Positions 37,809 through 48,115 of a stretch of DNA of 64,000 nt are shown piece after piece. Positions within the stretch are counted from its first letter, which is position 1, and each line of letters begins with the position of its first letter. Location: NCBI GenBank assembly GCA_016800925.1, contig JABCPU010000128.1, positions 1 through 64,000 of the forward strand. The letters run 5' to 3'. This DNA is from Suillus spraguei (lineage: Eukaryota; Basidiomycota; Agaricomycetes; Boletales; Suillaceae). Below the pieces are notes generated by a model. It saw only the letters and a list, made by a program, of their open reading frames with translations. It made no database searches and was not told where the DNA came from. The translations under genes and the position numbers were made by a program.

Positions 37809-39689
37809 ATGCCCGCCTCATCGAAAGCAACTGTCCTCCCTTTCGCAGACGCTCTTGCCCATCTAGCAACTTACCAATGCTTAGATGGTCTCTCCGTGAA
37901 GGATCTCATGGATTCCCGCGTCCATGGTGGTCTCACTTATAATGACTTCCTCATGCTTCCTGGAAAGATCGATTTCCCTGCTTCTGATGTGATCACCGAT
38001 ACCAGAATCACTCGTAATGTTGTTCTCAAAACTCCATTCATGAGTAGCCCTATGGATACCGTCACAGAAACAGATATGGCCATCAATCTTGCGCTGCTAG
38101 GTGGTATTGGTGTCATTCATCATAACCAGTCTCCTGAATCCCAAGCGGCTATGGTCCGAGCTGTAAAAAGGCATGAGAATGGTTTCATCGCGGATCCCGT
38201 TGTCTTCTCTCCTAACCATACGGTTGCGGACGTCCTTGATATCAAGGCACGTCTTGGTTTCTGTGGCATTCCTATCACAGGTGCGTTATATATGCGTTTC
38301 GCCTACGTCTCCTTGATGAACACTTTTACCAATAACCTTCGTTCTTCCGAGTAACGGTTTAATCTGTGATCTGCGGATATCATTTCTATTTTGGCTACTG
38401 ATTCTTCTATTTCATCCATCGTGCTCGTGTGATCAAAAAAAACTCATGTCTATTCTTCAGAAACCGGATACTTGGGAGCCAAGCTTGTCGGCATTGTTAC
38501 CTCGCGCGACGTGCAATTTGAGTCGCCAGAGACACTCCTCCGCGATGTCATGACCACATCTCTCGTAACCGCTCCCCAAGGTGTCACGCTCGCAGAGGCC
38601 AACCAGATCCTCCGTTCCTCCAAGAAGGGAAAACTACCCATTGTCGATGACCAAGGTCGTCTCACCTCTCTCCTCGCCCGCTCTGACCTCCTCAAAAATC
38701 AAAACTACCCACTCGCTAGCAAGAACCCTAACAGCAAGCAGCTATATGCCGCAGCTGCAGTTGGCACGCGACCCAGCGACAGAGAGCGCCTCAAACTTCT
38801 CGTCGAGGCTGGTCTCGATATTGTTGTGCTTGACTCGTCACAGGGCAACTCCGTCTTCCAGGTCGACATGCTACAGTGGATCAAGCAGACATTCCCCAAG
38901 CTCGACGTTATCGCAGGCAACGTCGTCACGCGCGAGCAAGCCGCCAACCTCATCGCCGCGGGGGCAGATGCTCTCCGCGTCGGTATGGGCAGCGGCTCAA
39001 TCTGCATCACGCAGGAAGTCATGGCCGTTGGTCGCCCACAGGCCACAGCTGTCTTCGCTGTTGCCGAGTTCGCATCCAAGTTCGGTATCCCGGTAATAGC
39101 AGATGGTGGTATCAGCAATGTTGGACATATTGTCAAGGCGCTTTCCCTTGGCGCGAGTGCTGTGATGATGGGAGGACTTCTTGCAGGCACCGCAGAAGCT
39201 CCGGGAGAGTACTTTTACCATGATGGGAAGCGCGTAAAATCTTACAGAGGTATGGGTAGTCTTGAGGCTATGGAGCAGGGTAGACCTGGCGCGTCTGATC
39301 AGGCCAATGGTAAGCCCGGTTCCACGAAGCACGCCCCGCACATTTCCAGCAAGTTACACGAGAACGCCGCCACGACACGCTACTTCTCCGAGTCGTCCGC
39401 TGTCAAAGTCGCTCAAGGAGTTTCGGGCGACGTCCAAGATAAGGGCAGCATCAAGGCGTTTGTTCCCTACCTGCACGTTGGCGTCCAGCACAGTCTCCAG
39501 GACATCGGCGTGCGCAGCGTTTCGGAGCTACAGGCAGGTGTGAAGGAGGGCCGTGTGAGATTCGAGCTCAGGACGCCGAGCGCACAGGTGGAGGGGGGTG
39601 TTCATGGATTACATTCGTGAGTGATGATGTTCTATTATGATGTGTCGCTGAAATTTTTTGGCAGGTACACAAAGAGATTATATGCATGA
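37809..39689 (+). CDS. IMD2: Inosine-5'-monophosphate dehydrogenase (IMPDH)
   Basis: Catalyses the NAD-dependent oxidation of IMP to XMP, the committed step of guanine nucleotide synthesis. Exons are 37809-38280, 38461-39616 and 39665-39689; the start is the ATG at 37809. Motifs: [40 protein letters not shown]; a CBS (Bateman) pair ([40 protein letters not shown]); [39 protein letters not shown] with the catalytic Cys; [34 protein letters not shown] flap; and a tiny third exon giving the C-terminal YTKRLYA. Domain order and length are normal. Confidence 0.96.
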
Positions 39690-39782
39690 TTCGGACGCAC
39701 AGCACGCTTGCCTTGATACGAGTAGGGAACGACAGAAGACTACGGCAAACGTTCGTGATCGTCGAGGAGCGCAGGAATCTTA

Positions 39783-39809
39783 CCTCAGTCTGAGTGGAAA
39801 AGACTGAGG
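39783..39809. repeat. 27-bp hairpin repeat (copy 1)
   Basis: CCTCAGTCT and AGACTGAGG flank a 9-base spacer, forming a perfect 9-bp stem about 95 bp after the IMPDH stop codon. A near-identical hairpin occurs at 62877-62903. Confidence 0.65.
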
Positions 39810-40107
39810 TGAAACGACGCGGGTGCGATAACTATATACCCGTCGAAGTTAGCGATGATGTAAACTAAGAGTGTCCCATTGTATGTGTGCGCAGCAAGTA
39901 AACGTGAAAATAAATGAGAGGAGCAATAGCGAGACTTGCACTCGTCAGGGAAAACTCCTTTCGCTCAGCATTGCGCTCCTTCTTGGACGCTTTCATAGCC
40001 TTCTGAGATTCTGAGATGTCCAGTGATGGGATCATTTCGCCCACCGTTGTCTTCCCAAGAAGAAACCAAATCCTAGACGAGTTGCTTGTCGATTTTGTCA
40101 AAGTTGA

Positions 40108-40185
40108 CGCTGCGAAGATCTTCGGGATCATACAAACGTCTGAAATTGAACGCGTTCTCGTCGATATGGACTTATCAGCCGTAGA
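40108..40185. repeat. Dispersed repeat, copy at 40 kb
   Basis: A stretch containing GGGATCATACAAACGTC and GAAATTGAACGCGTTCT matches 49687-49763 with scattered differences. It belongs to the low-copy repeat debris of the 40-55 kb region. Confidence 0.7.
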
Positions 40186-40282
40186 TTTTGGCGCTCAGCT
40201 TGCGTCCTCAGCACACAGCAATATTACAGTCTCAGCTCCATCTCCGCGCTAGTGGAAACAAAACATATGCAGAATTTCTAGT

Positions 40283-41650
40283 TCAGGTGAAAGGACAACA
40301 GGGCGCAAGTAAACCGTCGAGATCAAGAGATTTCGTATATTTAAGAACGGCAGTAAGGTGCACTGATGGATTGCAGGAGCGCGCTTCATTGCGCAAGACG
40401 AGGTACTGCCGATACACGCTTGACAATGAAACATATCTGTCGTCTCCAATGAGCAGCCCCATGATATATATGCTCGAAAGACCTTCGTCCCTGGCAGTCA
40501 CGCGAGACCACAGCTTCCATGTGCTAAGGTTTTGGCGAATCGAGTTAAACCACTTGTTCCATTGTAGGTCTTTTACTTGGGTCATCTTGCACCATGTCAT
40601 CGACGAGAGATTTCAAGAGCTCAAATCCTGCTTTAGTCTTGTTCACAGTCATAAATTTTGAAAGACGAGCGTTGGGCCAGCACTTACATTCAAGAACTGT
40701 TCCCGGATAACATTTCTGAAGTAATAGACATCGGTCGGGAAGGGATTCAGCGGGACATCCGTATTATTTTGAAATTCTGGCACCGCCTTATCACCCCGAA
40801 TATAGGATACTCGAGTGGATTTTCTTCATTGGCATCGTACCGGCGTGACAAGCCGAAGTCAATGATGTAATGCTTGGGGGGTCGCCGAGTGCGTGTATAA
40901 GGACTCGCAGGTCCACTGAAGTCCCGTTTCATGTGGGGCTTAACAGTGTGATACGGTTCGGCATAAAGGTTTTTGACATCCATCATGATGTTCATCCACG
41001 TGCAGTCGCTGTTCTGCGGTTTAGTGAGATCACATTATATGACAATCCCGGGGCACGTACCGGTGTACAACATGGTGGTATCAAATTCTTTGACGAAATT
41101 GAGAAGTAGTGGCATCACGATGATCTGCTATCATCGTCGTTAGGAACTGACAACACCTCGAAAAATGGAACACAGTGGTTCTTGGGATCAGACACAAGTT
41201 TGTCCGATATGAAATATAGTCCGATCTCTGCCTCGTCAGGATACTCCGATTTCTCGACCATTTTAAGGGAAACGTACAAGCCGTCAGATAGGCGTGTTGC
41301 ATCCATAATTTGGCTAAACTGTGGAACCGTCATTTAGTCAAAAATGAAAGCTGACCTTGTTGCCTCACGCGTATGACCTGCCGGTCTTCACAATCAGAAG
41401 CAATACGTGTGGAACCCTCCCAAGATGGAACCCAGTCCGAAGCATAACGTGGCCGGAGCAACCCTTGACCTCTTAGTCATTGATATTGTTGGCTCCACCA
41501 AGTTTCACCTGAAGACAAAGCTCCCGACCTACCTTCGTATTCTGCGCCGAGAGCTGCAAATTCTTTCTGAACTCTGAGAGCCTTTTATCTCTCGAGCTCC
41601 GCCGCTTCCTTCGCCTTTATTTCATCCCTCTTGCTCCTTGAGGTGAACAG
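40283..41650 (-). pseudogene. Decayed agaricomycete protein kinase-like gene
   Basis: In order on the minus strand: RPRYASDWVPSWEGSTRIAS, FSQIMDATRLSDGLYVSLKM (ATP-lobe with the VAIK-like strand), IIVMPLLLNF (after a frameshift relative to VPNDDDSRSS), a degenerate catalytic loop NSDCTWMNIMMD where intact relatives have HRDCMALNIMMD, MKRDFSGPASPYTRTRRPPK, HYIIDFGLSRRYD (the DFG motif), a second frameshift, VPEFQNNTDVPLNPFPTDVY, then FELLKSLVDDMVQDDPSKRP, and a third frameshift before FDSIRQNLSTWKL. The segment between the N-lobe and catalytic loop is largely missing. Three frame breaks and loss of the HRD histidine show it is not functional. Confidence 0.78.
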
Positions 41651-41774
41651 AGTCTGGATCATACGGAAAGATTGAGAGAAGGTGACGGCGTCGCACCAAG
41701 TGACCACCAAAGGCGACCACACTCACTGACAAAACACACCCAAACATTGAGCTCCTAACGGTTGGTCGTGAACC

Positions 41775-42587
41775 TTGTCTGTATTGCATTATCATTGTCA
41801 GTACGATCGTCCACAGCTATCAGGATGGCCCACTGTACACGAGTCGCGCGACCTGCTAGTGAATGGAGATGGTAGCTTCAAAGCCTACCACATCACTGTA
41901 TCGCCCCAGACCAAACGTAAATTTTTTGGCGTGCCTCACCTTCCCCTGCCTACCCACCCCACACTTGTTGATTATATGAACAATGAAAGATCACAAGATG
42001 CATCGGGTCATGCGAAGAAGTTATTGCACTACCTTGATATATTGGTGGTCAATCGATTGCTTGGAGGTAAGACAGCAAATGCCAATTTTATGGCGAAGCT
42101 GTTGGAAACACTTGGATATGATGATCACCGTAGGATCATCTTCATCTGCCATCCACTTCCACTTACCATCTGTGGGGCGTCGTTATCGTCAGAGATGGAC
42201 ATATCTATCATAAAGGACAATGAGGTTCTTATGCTGGTGTGCTCGGAGGACAAGAGGTGGAGGTACGATGCTGAGGCTGCAGTCATCGCGGGGGCTATTG
42301 CTGCGTTTACAGCAAATAACAAAGTCCGTGTGGCATCTGATCTCCCTCCTCTTTCTGCTACGACTATTCCTGCTATAGCCATGAACGGTAGCAATCCCAT
42401 CTTCTACAAAATCCCAGTTACGGCTGAACTTAGTGAGGCTGTCGCACGAGGTGCTTATCCTACAAACGAAACACGTGTTCTTCGATACGCTCCACTACTT
42501 CGCATACCTCCGATGTCTGGGTGGAGTGTTCACAAGCACAAGCCTGAAGTCTTGGCTGATCTGGAGGCATTTAAACAGTTTGTGTGA
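41775..42587 (+). CDS. Orphan agaricomycete protein, PD-(D/E)XK-like (copy 1)
   Basis: The frame is open for 270 codons but begins without ATG (first ATG at 41976), so an upstream exon is missing or the copy is 5'-decayed. Conserved blocks: KKLLHYLDILVVNRL, MAKLLETLGYDDHRRIIFIC, LMLVCSEDKRWRYDAEAAVI, GAIAAFTANNKVR, TIPAIAMNGSNPIFYKIPVT, AVARGAYPTNETRVLRY. The arrangement (Asp, hydrophobic strand, E-x-K) suggests a PD-(D/E)XK nuclease-like fold; this is inference from pattern only. A diverged paralogue lies at 46076-46858 on the opposite strand. The family recurs in agaricomycete genomes, as I recall, without known function. Confidence 0.6.
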   Translation: MSVLHYHCQYDRPQLSGWPTVHESRDLLVNGDGSFKAYHITVSPQTKRKFFGVPHLPLPTHPTLVDYMNNERSQDASGHAKKLLHYLDILVVNRLLGGKTANANFMAKLLETLGYDDHRRIIFICHPLPLTICGASLSSEMDISIIKDNEVLMLVCSEDKRWRYDAEAAVIAGAIAAFTANNKVRVASDLPPLSATTIPAIAMNGSNPIFYKIPVTAELSEAVARGAYPTNETRVLRYAPLLRIPPMSGWSVHKHKPEVLADLEAFKQFV

Positions 42588-43261
42588 AATTGAAGAAGTG
42601 GGTTATTGGTTTCGTCCATTAATCTTCCAGTTTTGAAGATTGAAAATACAGGAGTTGTCTATAGTCCTCGACTCACCAGAGGAGGGCTTTGTCTTGATGA
42701 TCCCTGTCATTCTCGTGGTTGGGGATATCATGCGTGCAGTGATGCCATACTCTGTTTTAACTTTTTAGTCATCATCTCTTTCCAGTCCATGTTTGTTTCC
42801 AACTTCGTTCCTACATTTACAACACAATATTACAGCTGTTTGCATATATGATGGCAGTCGCGTCGTTTTTTCGTTCAATTAGGAAACTTAAGACTTAGTG
42901 AAAATCGTACTATCAACAGCTGATGTGCAGCATGCCATTTCGCAAAATCAGCCGTGATGTCAAACTTGCAGCAATTCAACTACACAAACGTGAACTCTGG
43001 CGGGAAACTGGTGCTGTTGTCAACCCTCAGCCTCACAGAGCACTCCGTGGTCATCTGCGTGTATTGGATCGCAAGGATATTGATTGCTTGCTGCGTCTTG
43101 TCAGACAGAATCCCGGCTACTTCTTGGACGAATCCCAACTACTTCTTGGACGAATTCATGCACCTCCTGAAAACAAATTGATTCATATCTGTCCACTTCA
43201 TAACAATATTCCGTGAGCTTGAGCGTGCTGGTGTAAGCTACAAGAAACTCAAGCGGATTGC

Positions 43262-43269
43262 CTTGGAAT
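43262..43269. repeat. 8-bp target site duplication, MITE copy 1 left
   Basis: CTTGGAAT, exactly repeated at 44292-44299 on the other side of the MITE. Confidence 0.9.
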
Positions 43270-44291
43270 TAGGCATCTGCATGGGTACGGGTACGGGTTG
43301 GAGTGTTGAGTACCTGCGCGGGTACTGCCGAATATACTTACAAATATTTGGGGCAACTTGCGCCACTGCCAAACAGCAAGTGCGCATCTACTGTTAGTAT
43401 GGAAAGCCAGACCACCATGCTTCCAAGGCTTCCACTTCTCACAACATTCCTGCACTCTTCTGGACTTTTCTGAACTCACCTGCAATCATTTATGCTTCCT
43501 TGTGCTCGTTTGGATTTGCCTGCATTTGTCTGCGCTTGCCTGCATTCATTTGGACTTGCCTGTGTTCGTTTGTGCTTGTCTGCACTCATTTGGACCTGCC
43601 TGGACTTGCATGTTGCCTGCATTCATCTGCGCTTGCCTGCACTCTTTTGCACTTGCCTGCACTCGTTTGGACCTGCCTGGACTCGCATGCATTTGTCTGT
43701 GCTTGCTTATGCTCATTTGGACTCGCATGGACTCGTCTGTATTCGTCTGGACTTGTCTATGCTTGCATACGCTCATTTAGACTCACATAACCTCGTCTGG
43801 ACTCACATAACCTCATCTGGACTCATCTGTAGTCGTCTGGACTCATCTGTAGTCGTTTGGACTCCTCTGTATTTGTCTGCTTGCCTGCACTCGTTTTCAC
43901 TTGCCTGGGCTTATCTGCTTGGGTTCGCTCTCGCCTGTACCTCCACTCCTCTCATTCTGGCGCTTTCAGGTGTCGTTCGCATATGTTCAAGCCACGTCAG
44001 CATTTGCTGACATGTGCTGGGCATATGCGTTAAGCACTGGCAAAGGGCTTGTACCTTGAGGGAGAAGAGGCTGATCTCGAGGATGGTTGGGATGATATTT
44101 TATCAACTTGACCTATGTATCTACAGCATATTCTAATGTCATACCCATCAAGTACCCGCATACCCGCTCCATACCCGCTGCTACCCATCAGTGCCCGTCG
44201 TGAGACCCGTACCCGTCAGTACCCTTGGGTGTACGGGTACGTGTACGAGTCTGACCTTCGACACCCGCAGGTTTACCCATGCCAATCCCTA
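43270..44291 (+). mobile_element. hAT-like MITE, copy 1
   Basis: A 1022-bp element with no transposase. Its left end is TAGGCATCTGCATGGGTACG and its right end, reverse-complemented, is TAGGGATTGGCATGGGTAAA, giving short imperfect terminal inverted repeats. Subterminal GGGTAC/ACCCGT hexamers are dense at both ends. Perfect 8-bp duplications (CTTGGAAT) flank it. The middle (about 43490-43930) is a degenerate 10-bp tandem array (ctcatctgga / ttggacttgc type units). It interrupts a mariner-type transposase relic. A second copy in inverted orientation lies at 47092-48107. Confidence 0.9.
43490..43930. repeat. Degenerate 10-bp tandem repeat array
   Basis: Decamer units such as CTGCACTCAT, TTGGACTTGC and CTCATCTGGA repeat in register for about 440 bp. 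Because ten is not a multiple of three and the units carry no stop, all + frames stay open and encode Cys/Leu-rich repetitive peptides; these are artefacts, not genes. Confidence 0.85.
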
Positions 44292-44299
44292 CTTGGAAT
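44292..44299. repeat. 8-bp target site duplication, MITE copy 1 right
   Basis: CTTGGAAT, matching 43262-43269. Confidence 0.9.
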
Positions 44300-44544
44300 G
44301 CAATGAGACTCGTCGTGCTGAGTTCATTGCACTCATGGCTCAATATGAAGCATCGGAGCTAGGATTTATTCATGAGACGTCGAAGGATGAACGGACACCT
44401 GGTAGGCGCTATGGACGAGCGAAGACAGGCAAACGTGCGGAGATAGACCAAGTATTTGTGCGGGGACGACGAACATCAACAGAAGCCCTTCTTACACTAG
44501 ACGGGATTCACTGCGGAAATGATATTTTAGGCAGATCGGATTAG

Positions 44545-46075
44545 TGTAGGGATAGAACATATATGCGGAATATAAACAGATGTCGTATACAACGCAAATC
44601 CTGAAACGCTAGCCTAGCGAGAGGTACACAGGGAAAACTCTAATCTAACACTGAATACACAAGCTGTGTGGAGGTAGATTAGTATCTATATATCTAATCC
44701 GACGTCAGTATCATATCTGATAACATGTTGTGTACATCTGCATTCTGTCTGCATACATATACAAAACAGATTTGATTAGATTCTGCAAAGAATAGTATAC
44801 ATGTGGTCCGTATGCTTCCTAGGATTCACCATTTGCTTCGGGGCCAAATGGCTAACCAACAGGGCATTAGTCAAGAACGCCAGTCTCAAATGAGTGGTAC
44901 CCACCAATTTGGCCAACCTCATTCTGGGCCATCCCCGCTCAACTTGCCCAACAACGACTTACCGCAGCATGATGAATACTTCAGCGGACCACGGCTGCCC
45001 AATCTTGCAATGGTAAACTATCAGAATTAACTCAATGTGAACATAGAAAGCTCACATATTATTAGTTGGGGGGAGACGGTATGAATGAGAATATAGGAAG
45101 ACCATCGGGTAATAACAACCTACCAGATACGCCATTCATCCCTAGGCACGATATTAATGAACAGGTGACCGGAGAGACTTGCGGATAGATATCTCAATGT
45201 CCTACATAGAAAATCAGTTGACATCAGTTTAGCTGTACAAGGGACTTGCTATGGGCCCTGGCGTTCTGCACTCAAACGTAAATTTAAATGTTTTCACTCC
45301 CATGGAGAGCTCAAGCTTGATTTCATCGTGGACTGTCATAGTGTGAGTAGTAGGAACAAGCTGTAACGCAGGACTTAAGAGAAAATTTACTTTGCTTTAA
45401 GCATAACCTAAACAGACGTCAAAAGATTGAATTTGCGAGGCTGGTTAGTGGTGGAATAGCGAGTATTTGAAGAGAAGAAACAGGGGTCCGAAAAGACATG
45501 TCGGCGAGGTCGGAAAAGTGTCTGTTTAGATGTGTTGCTTCGGGCTGAACAACCAAATTTTGCGACCCATCGGGTTTGCGTCTGATTACAAGGGTACCTA
45601 CGTTTAGAGTCGGGTTACACACGTCGTCTTCCTCTGATTAGGGTCTGACTAAAATCTCGTTTCCGCAGTGAATATCACTACCAGTAAAATGCGTTCCCAG
45701 ACGTCTTGATGCAATAAATCTCTGAAAAACACCTCGGTCAGAGGGTCCATTGAATACATGACTAAAATTATCATCTATTGCTGGAGAGAATAGACTCATG
45801 GAGTCACGAATGCCCTGGTGTGAGGCACACCCCCACCAGTCCGCCGTTCCTGCCGGCCATTTTAGACGTGCACTCCTGTGAAGATAAGATGAGAATGTAC
45901 ATGTACACCTGATTAATCGTAATGTAAAGGATTTCTCAATGCAAGCTCAGAAAAACCTCAGCTTCTACCGGTAAGCGAGTGGGGAATAAGGAGAACTGCC
46001 ACTTTTGAACTTCCTAAATCATCATTAGAAATTTAAAAGAGTATTAATGGGTAAAGCGCAAAGAAACTACCTGCT
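44545..46075. other. Decayed intergenic/repeat region
   Basis: About 1.5 kb without a convincing gene. The region 45177-45345 matches 54117-54283 with scattered differences. The remaining short open frames have no recognised motif. Confidence 0.4.
45177..45345. repeat. Dispersed repeat, copy at 45 kb
   Basis: Begins ACTTGCGGATAGATATCTCA and includes GTTTAGCTGTACAAGGGA; matches 54117-54283 over most of its length with small indels. The repeat may derive from a duplicated, now decayed gene. Confidence 0.75.
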
Positions 46076-46858
46076 TCAATCCTTCACGAAATTTTTGAAG
46101 TGTAACAGGCAGGTCACAATCTCTTCTCTTTGCTCGATATCACGCATGCCAACTTCTACATCGTCCACAGTCACCTCGTGTCTAAAGACTGTCGTGCTGG
46201 TGTCAGGACAAGTTCCCTCTTGAACAGCGTCAGCAAGCTTTTTGGTCATGTGAATCTTGTAGAACCTGGGGACACTGCCCTGCATTGTGATGGCTGGTAT
46301 CATCATAGCATTCAACTCTTGTCTACCTGCGTAGTGCAGCGTTTTGTTGTTTTCTTGGAACACTGCAATAGCCTGTGCAACGACCTGGGCCACCGGATCA
46401 GCATCATTTCTAACAGACTTGTTCTGCTGCACCAGGCAAATTATGCCATCATCGTCCATGATACAGATGTTGGGGATTGTTAAATGGTTGGTATGACAGA
46501 TAGCAAGGTTGAGGCGGTGCTGTCCAATAACGATTTTTTTGTTGTTGTTGTATTTCAGTTTTTCGAGTAGTTTTATCGCAAAGGTGTCTGTCGCTGTTTC
46601 ATATGTGCCTGGAATATGCGCGAGATCCAAAAAGTGAAGTAGCTGTGCACTTTCTTCATCCCGTGCACCAACTCTGTCCCTAGTAGCCATAAAGTTTGTA
46701 GGCCAATGATGTTGACGCTGCCATGAGTTTTTGTGATTACTGGGACGACCAAAGAATAGCTGAGAGTCCTGGTCTACTATGGTGATTTTATAGCTCGCGA
46801 GGTCACGTAGAGTCCAATGACTAGCAGGTTTCGCCCTTCGAGACATCTTGCCAACCAT
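46076..46858 (-). CDS. Orphan agaricomycete protein, PD-(D/E)XK-like (copy 2)
   Basis: A complete 260-residue frame with a true ATG at 46858 and stop at 46076. Blocks shared with copy 1 at 41775-42587: LLHFLDLAHIPGTYE, FAIKLLEKLKYNNNKKIVIG, ICIMDDDGIICLVQQNK, DPVAQVVAQAIAVFQENNK, MIPAITMQGSVPRFYKIHMT, AVQEGTCPDTSTTVFRH. The Asp-containing strand followed by Q-x-K (E-x-K in copy 1) resembles a PD-(D/E)XK active-site pattern, though the Glu-to-Gln change may mean it is inactive. No intron is needed. Function unknown; whether it is host or mobile-element derived is open. Confidence 0.65.
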   Translation of the reverse strand: MVGKMSRRAKPASHWTLRDLASYKITIVDQDSQLFFGRPSNHKNSWQRQHHWPTNFMATRDRVGARDEESAQLLHFLDLAHIPGTYETATDTFAIKLLEKLKYNNNKKIVIGQHRLNLAICHTNHLTIPNICIMDDDGIICLVQQNKSVRNDADPVAQVVAQAIAVFQENNKTLHYAGRQELNAMMIPAITMQGSVPRFYKIHMTKKLADAVQEGTCPDTSTTVFRHEVTVDDVEVGMRDIEQREEIVTCLLHFKNFVKD

Positions 46859-47083
46859 CGTGGAGTAGTATGAAAGAACCTGATAACATAAGCATGGACT
46901 CAGAAATGATTGAAGTAGTGCAACTTATGGTAGTCTCATAGTGCTGCCCACTGGACTTGCACTAGTACTACACCTACTCACAAGGTAGCGGGTTGCAAAT
47001 TGTTTTTATTCTTTTTGTCTACTCGCCCAGGCTAATATTGATTATTGCAGGCAGTTGTCTTGCACATCAACCTGGGGACACTA

Positions 47084-47091
47084 CTCAGTAC
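47084..47091. repeat. 8-bp target site duplication, MITE copy 2 left
   Basis: CTCAGTAC, exactly repeated at 48108-48115. Confidence 0.9.
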
Positions 47092-48107
47092 TAGGGATTG
47101 GCACGGGTAAACCCGCGGGTGTCGAAGGTCAGACCCGTAATCGTACCCGTACACCCAAGGGTACTGACGGGTACGGGTCTCACGACGGGTACTGATGGGT
47201 AGCAGCGGGTATGCGGGTGCTTGACAGGTATGACATTAGAATACGCTGTAGATACATAGGTCAAGTTAATAAAATATCATCCCAACCATCCTCGAGATCA
47301 GCCTCTTCTCCCTCAAGGTACAAGCCCTTTGCCAGTGCTTAACGCATATGCCCAGCACATGTCAGCAAATGCTGACGTGGCTTGAACATATGCGAACGAC
47401 ACCTGAAAGCGCCAGAATGAGAGGAGTGGAGGTACAGGCGAGAGCAGACCCAAGCAGATAAGCTCAGGCAAGTGAAAACGAGTGCAGGCAAGCAGACGGA
47501 TACAGAGGAGTCCAGCGACTACAGATGAGTCCAGACAAGGTTATGTGAGTCTAAATGAGCGTATGCAAGCACAGACAAGTCCAGACGAATACAGACGAGT
47601 CCATGCGAGTCCAAATGAGCATAGGCAAGCACAGACAAATGCATGCAAGTCCAAGCAGGTCCAAATGAGTGCAGGCAGGTGCAAAAGAGTGCAGGCAAGC
47701 GCAGATGAATGCAGGCAACATGCAAGTCCAGGCAGGTCCAAATGAGTGCAGGCAAGCACAAACGAACACAGGCAAGTCCAAATGAATGCAGGCAAGCGCA
47801 GACAAATGCAGGCAAATCCAAACGAGCACAAGGAAGCATAAATAATTGCAGGTGAGTTCAGAAAAGTCCAGAAGAGTGCAGGAATGTTGTGAGAAGTGGA
47901 AGCCTTGGAAGCATGGTGATCTGGCTTTCCATACTAATAGCAGTAAGTGTAGTTTGATGCGCACTTGCTGTTTGGCAGTGGCGCACGTTGCCCTAAATAT
48001 TTGTAAGCATATTCGGCAGTACCCGCGCGGGTAATGGGTACTCAACACTCCAACCCGTACCCGTACCCATGACCCGCGCAGGTTACCCGTACCCATGCAG
48101 ATGCCTA
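47092..48107 (-). mobile_element. hAT-like MITE, copy 2 (inverted)
   Basis: A 1016-bp element, the reverse complement of copy 1 at 43270-44291 with high identity across its whole length, including terminal repeats (TAGGGATTGGCACGGGTAAA at left), subterminal hexamers and the 10-bp array. Perfect 8-bp target duplications (CTCAGTAC) flank it. The two copies, about 2.8 kb apart in opposite orientation, form a long inverted repeat that could fold or recombine. Confidence 0.92.
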
Positions 48108-48115
48108 CTCAGTAC
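48108..48115. repeat. 8-bp target site duplication, MITE copy 2 right
   Basis: CTCAGTAC, matching 47084-47091. Confidence 0.9.

Larger units (their letters stand above)
42923..44544 (+). pseudogene. Mariner/IS630-type transposase relic, split by a MITE
   Basis: The 5' part (42923-43269) shows MPFRKISRDVKLAAIQLHKR, LWRETGAVV, LLRLVRQNP and, after a frame change, YFLDEFMHLLKTN, an in-frame TGA, then RELERAGVSYKKLKRIALE. The 3' part (44292-44544) resumes with CNETRRAEFIALMAQYEASE, LGFIHETSKDERTPGRRYGR, AKTGKRAEIDQVFVRGRR and STEALLTLDGI. Deleting 43270-44299 joins the halves in frame (ALE-CNE). The first catalytic Asp, expected in FLDETSKDE, is His here (FIHETSKDE). It matches the agaricomycete DDE (IS630/mariner-like) transposase family. 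Dead by deletion, frameshift, stop and insertion. Confidence 0.82.

Noticed and set aside
43358..44010. Three overlapping + strand ORFs of 96-172 codons, and matching minus-strand ORFs at 47519-48096
   Set aside because: They arise from the 10-bp tandem array inside the MITE, which has no stop in any + frame; the peptides are repetitive Cys/Leu sequences with no protein character.
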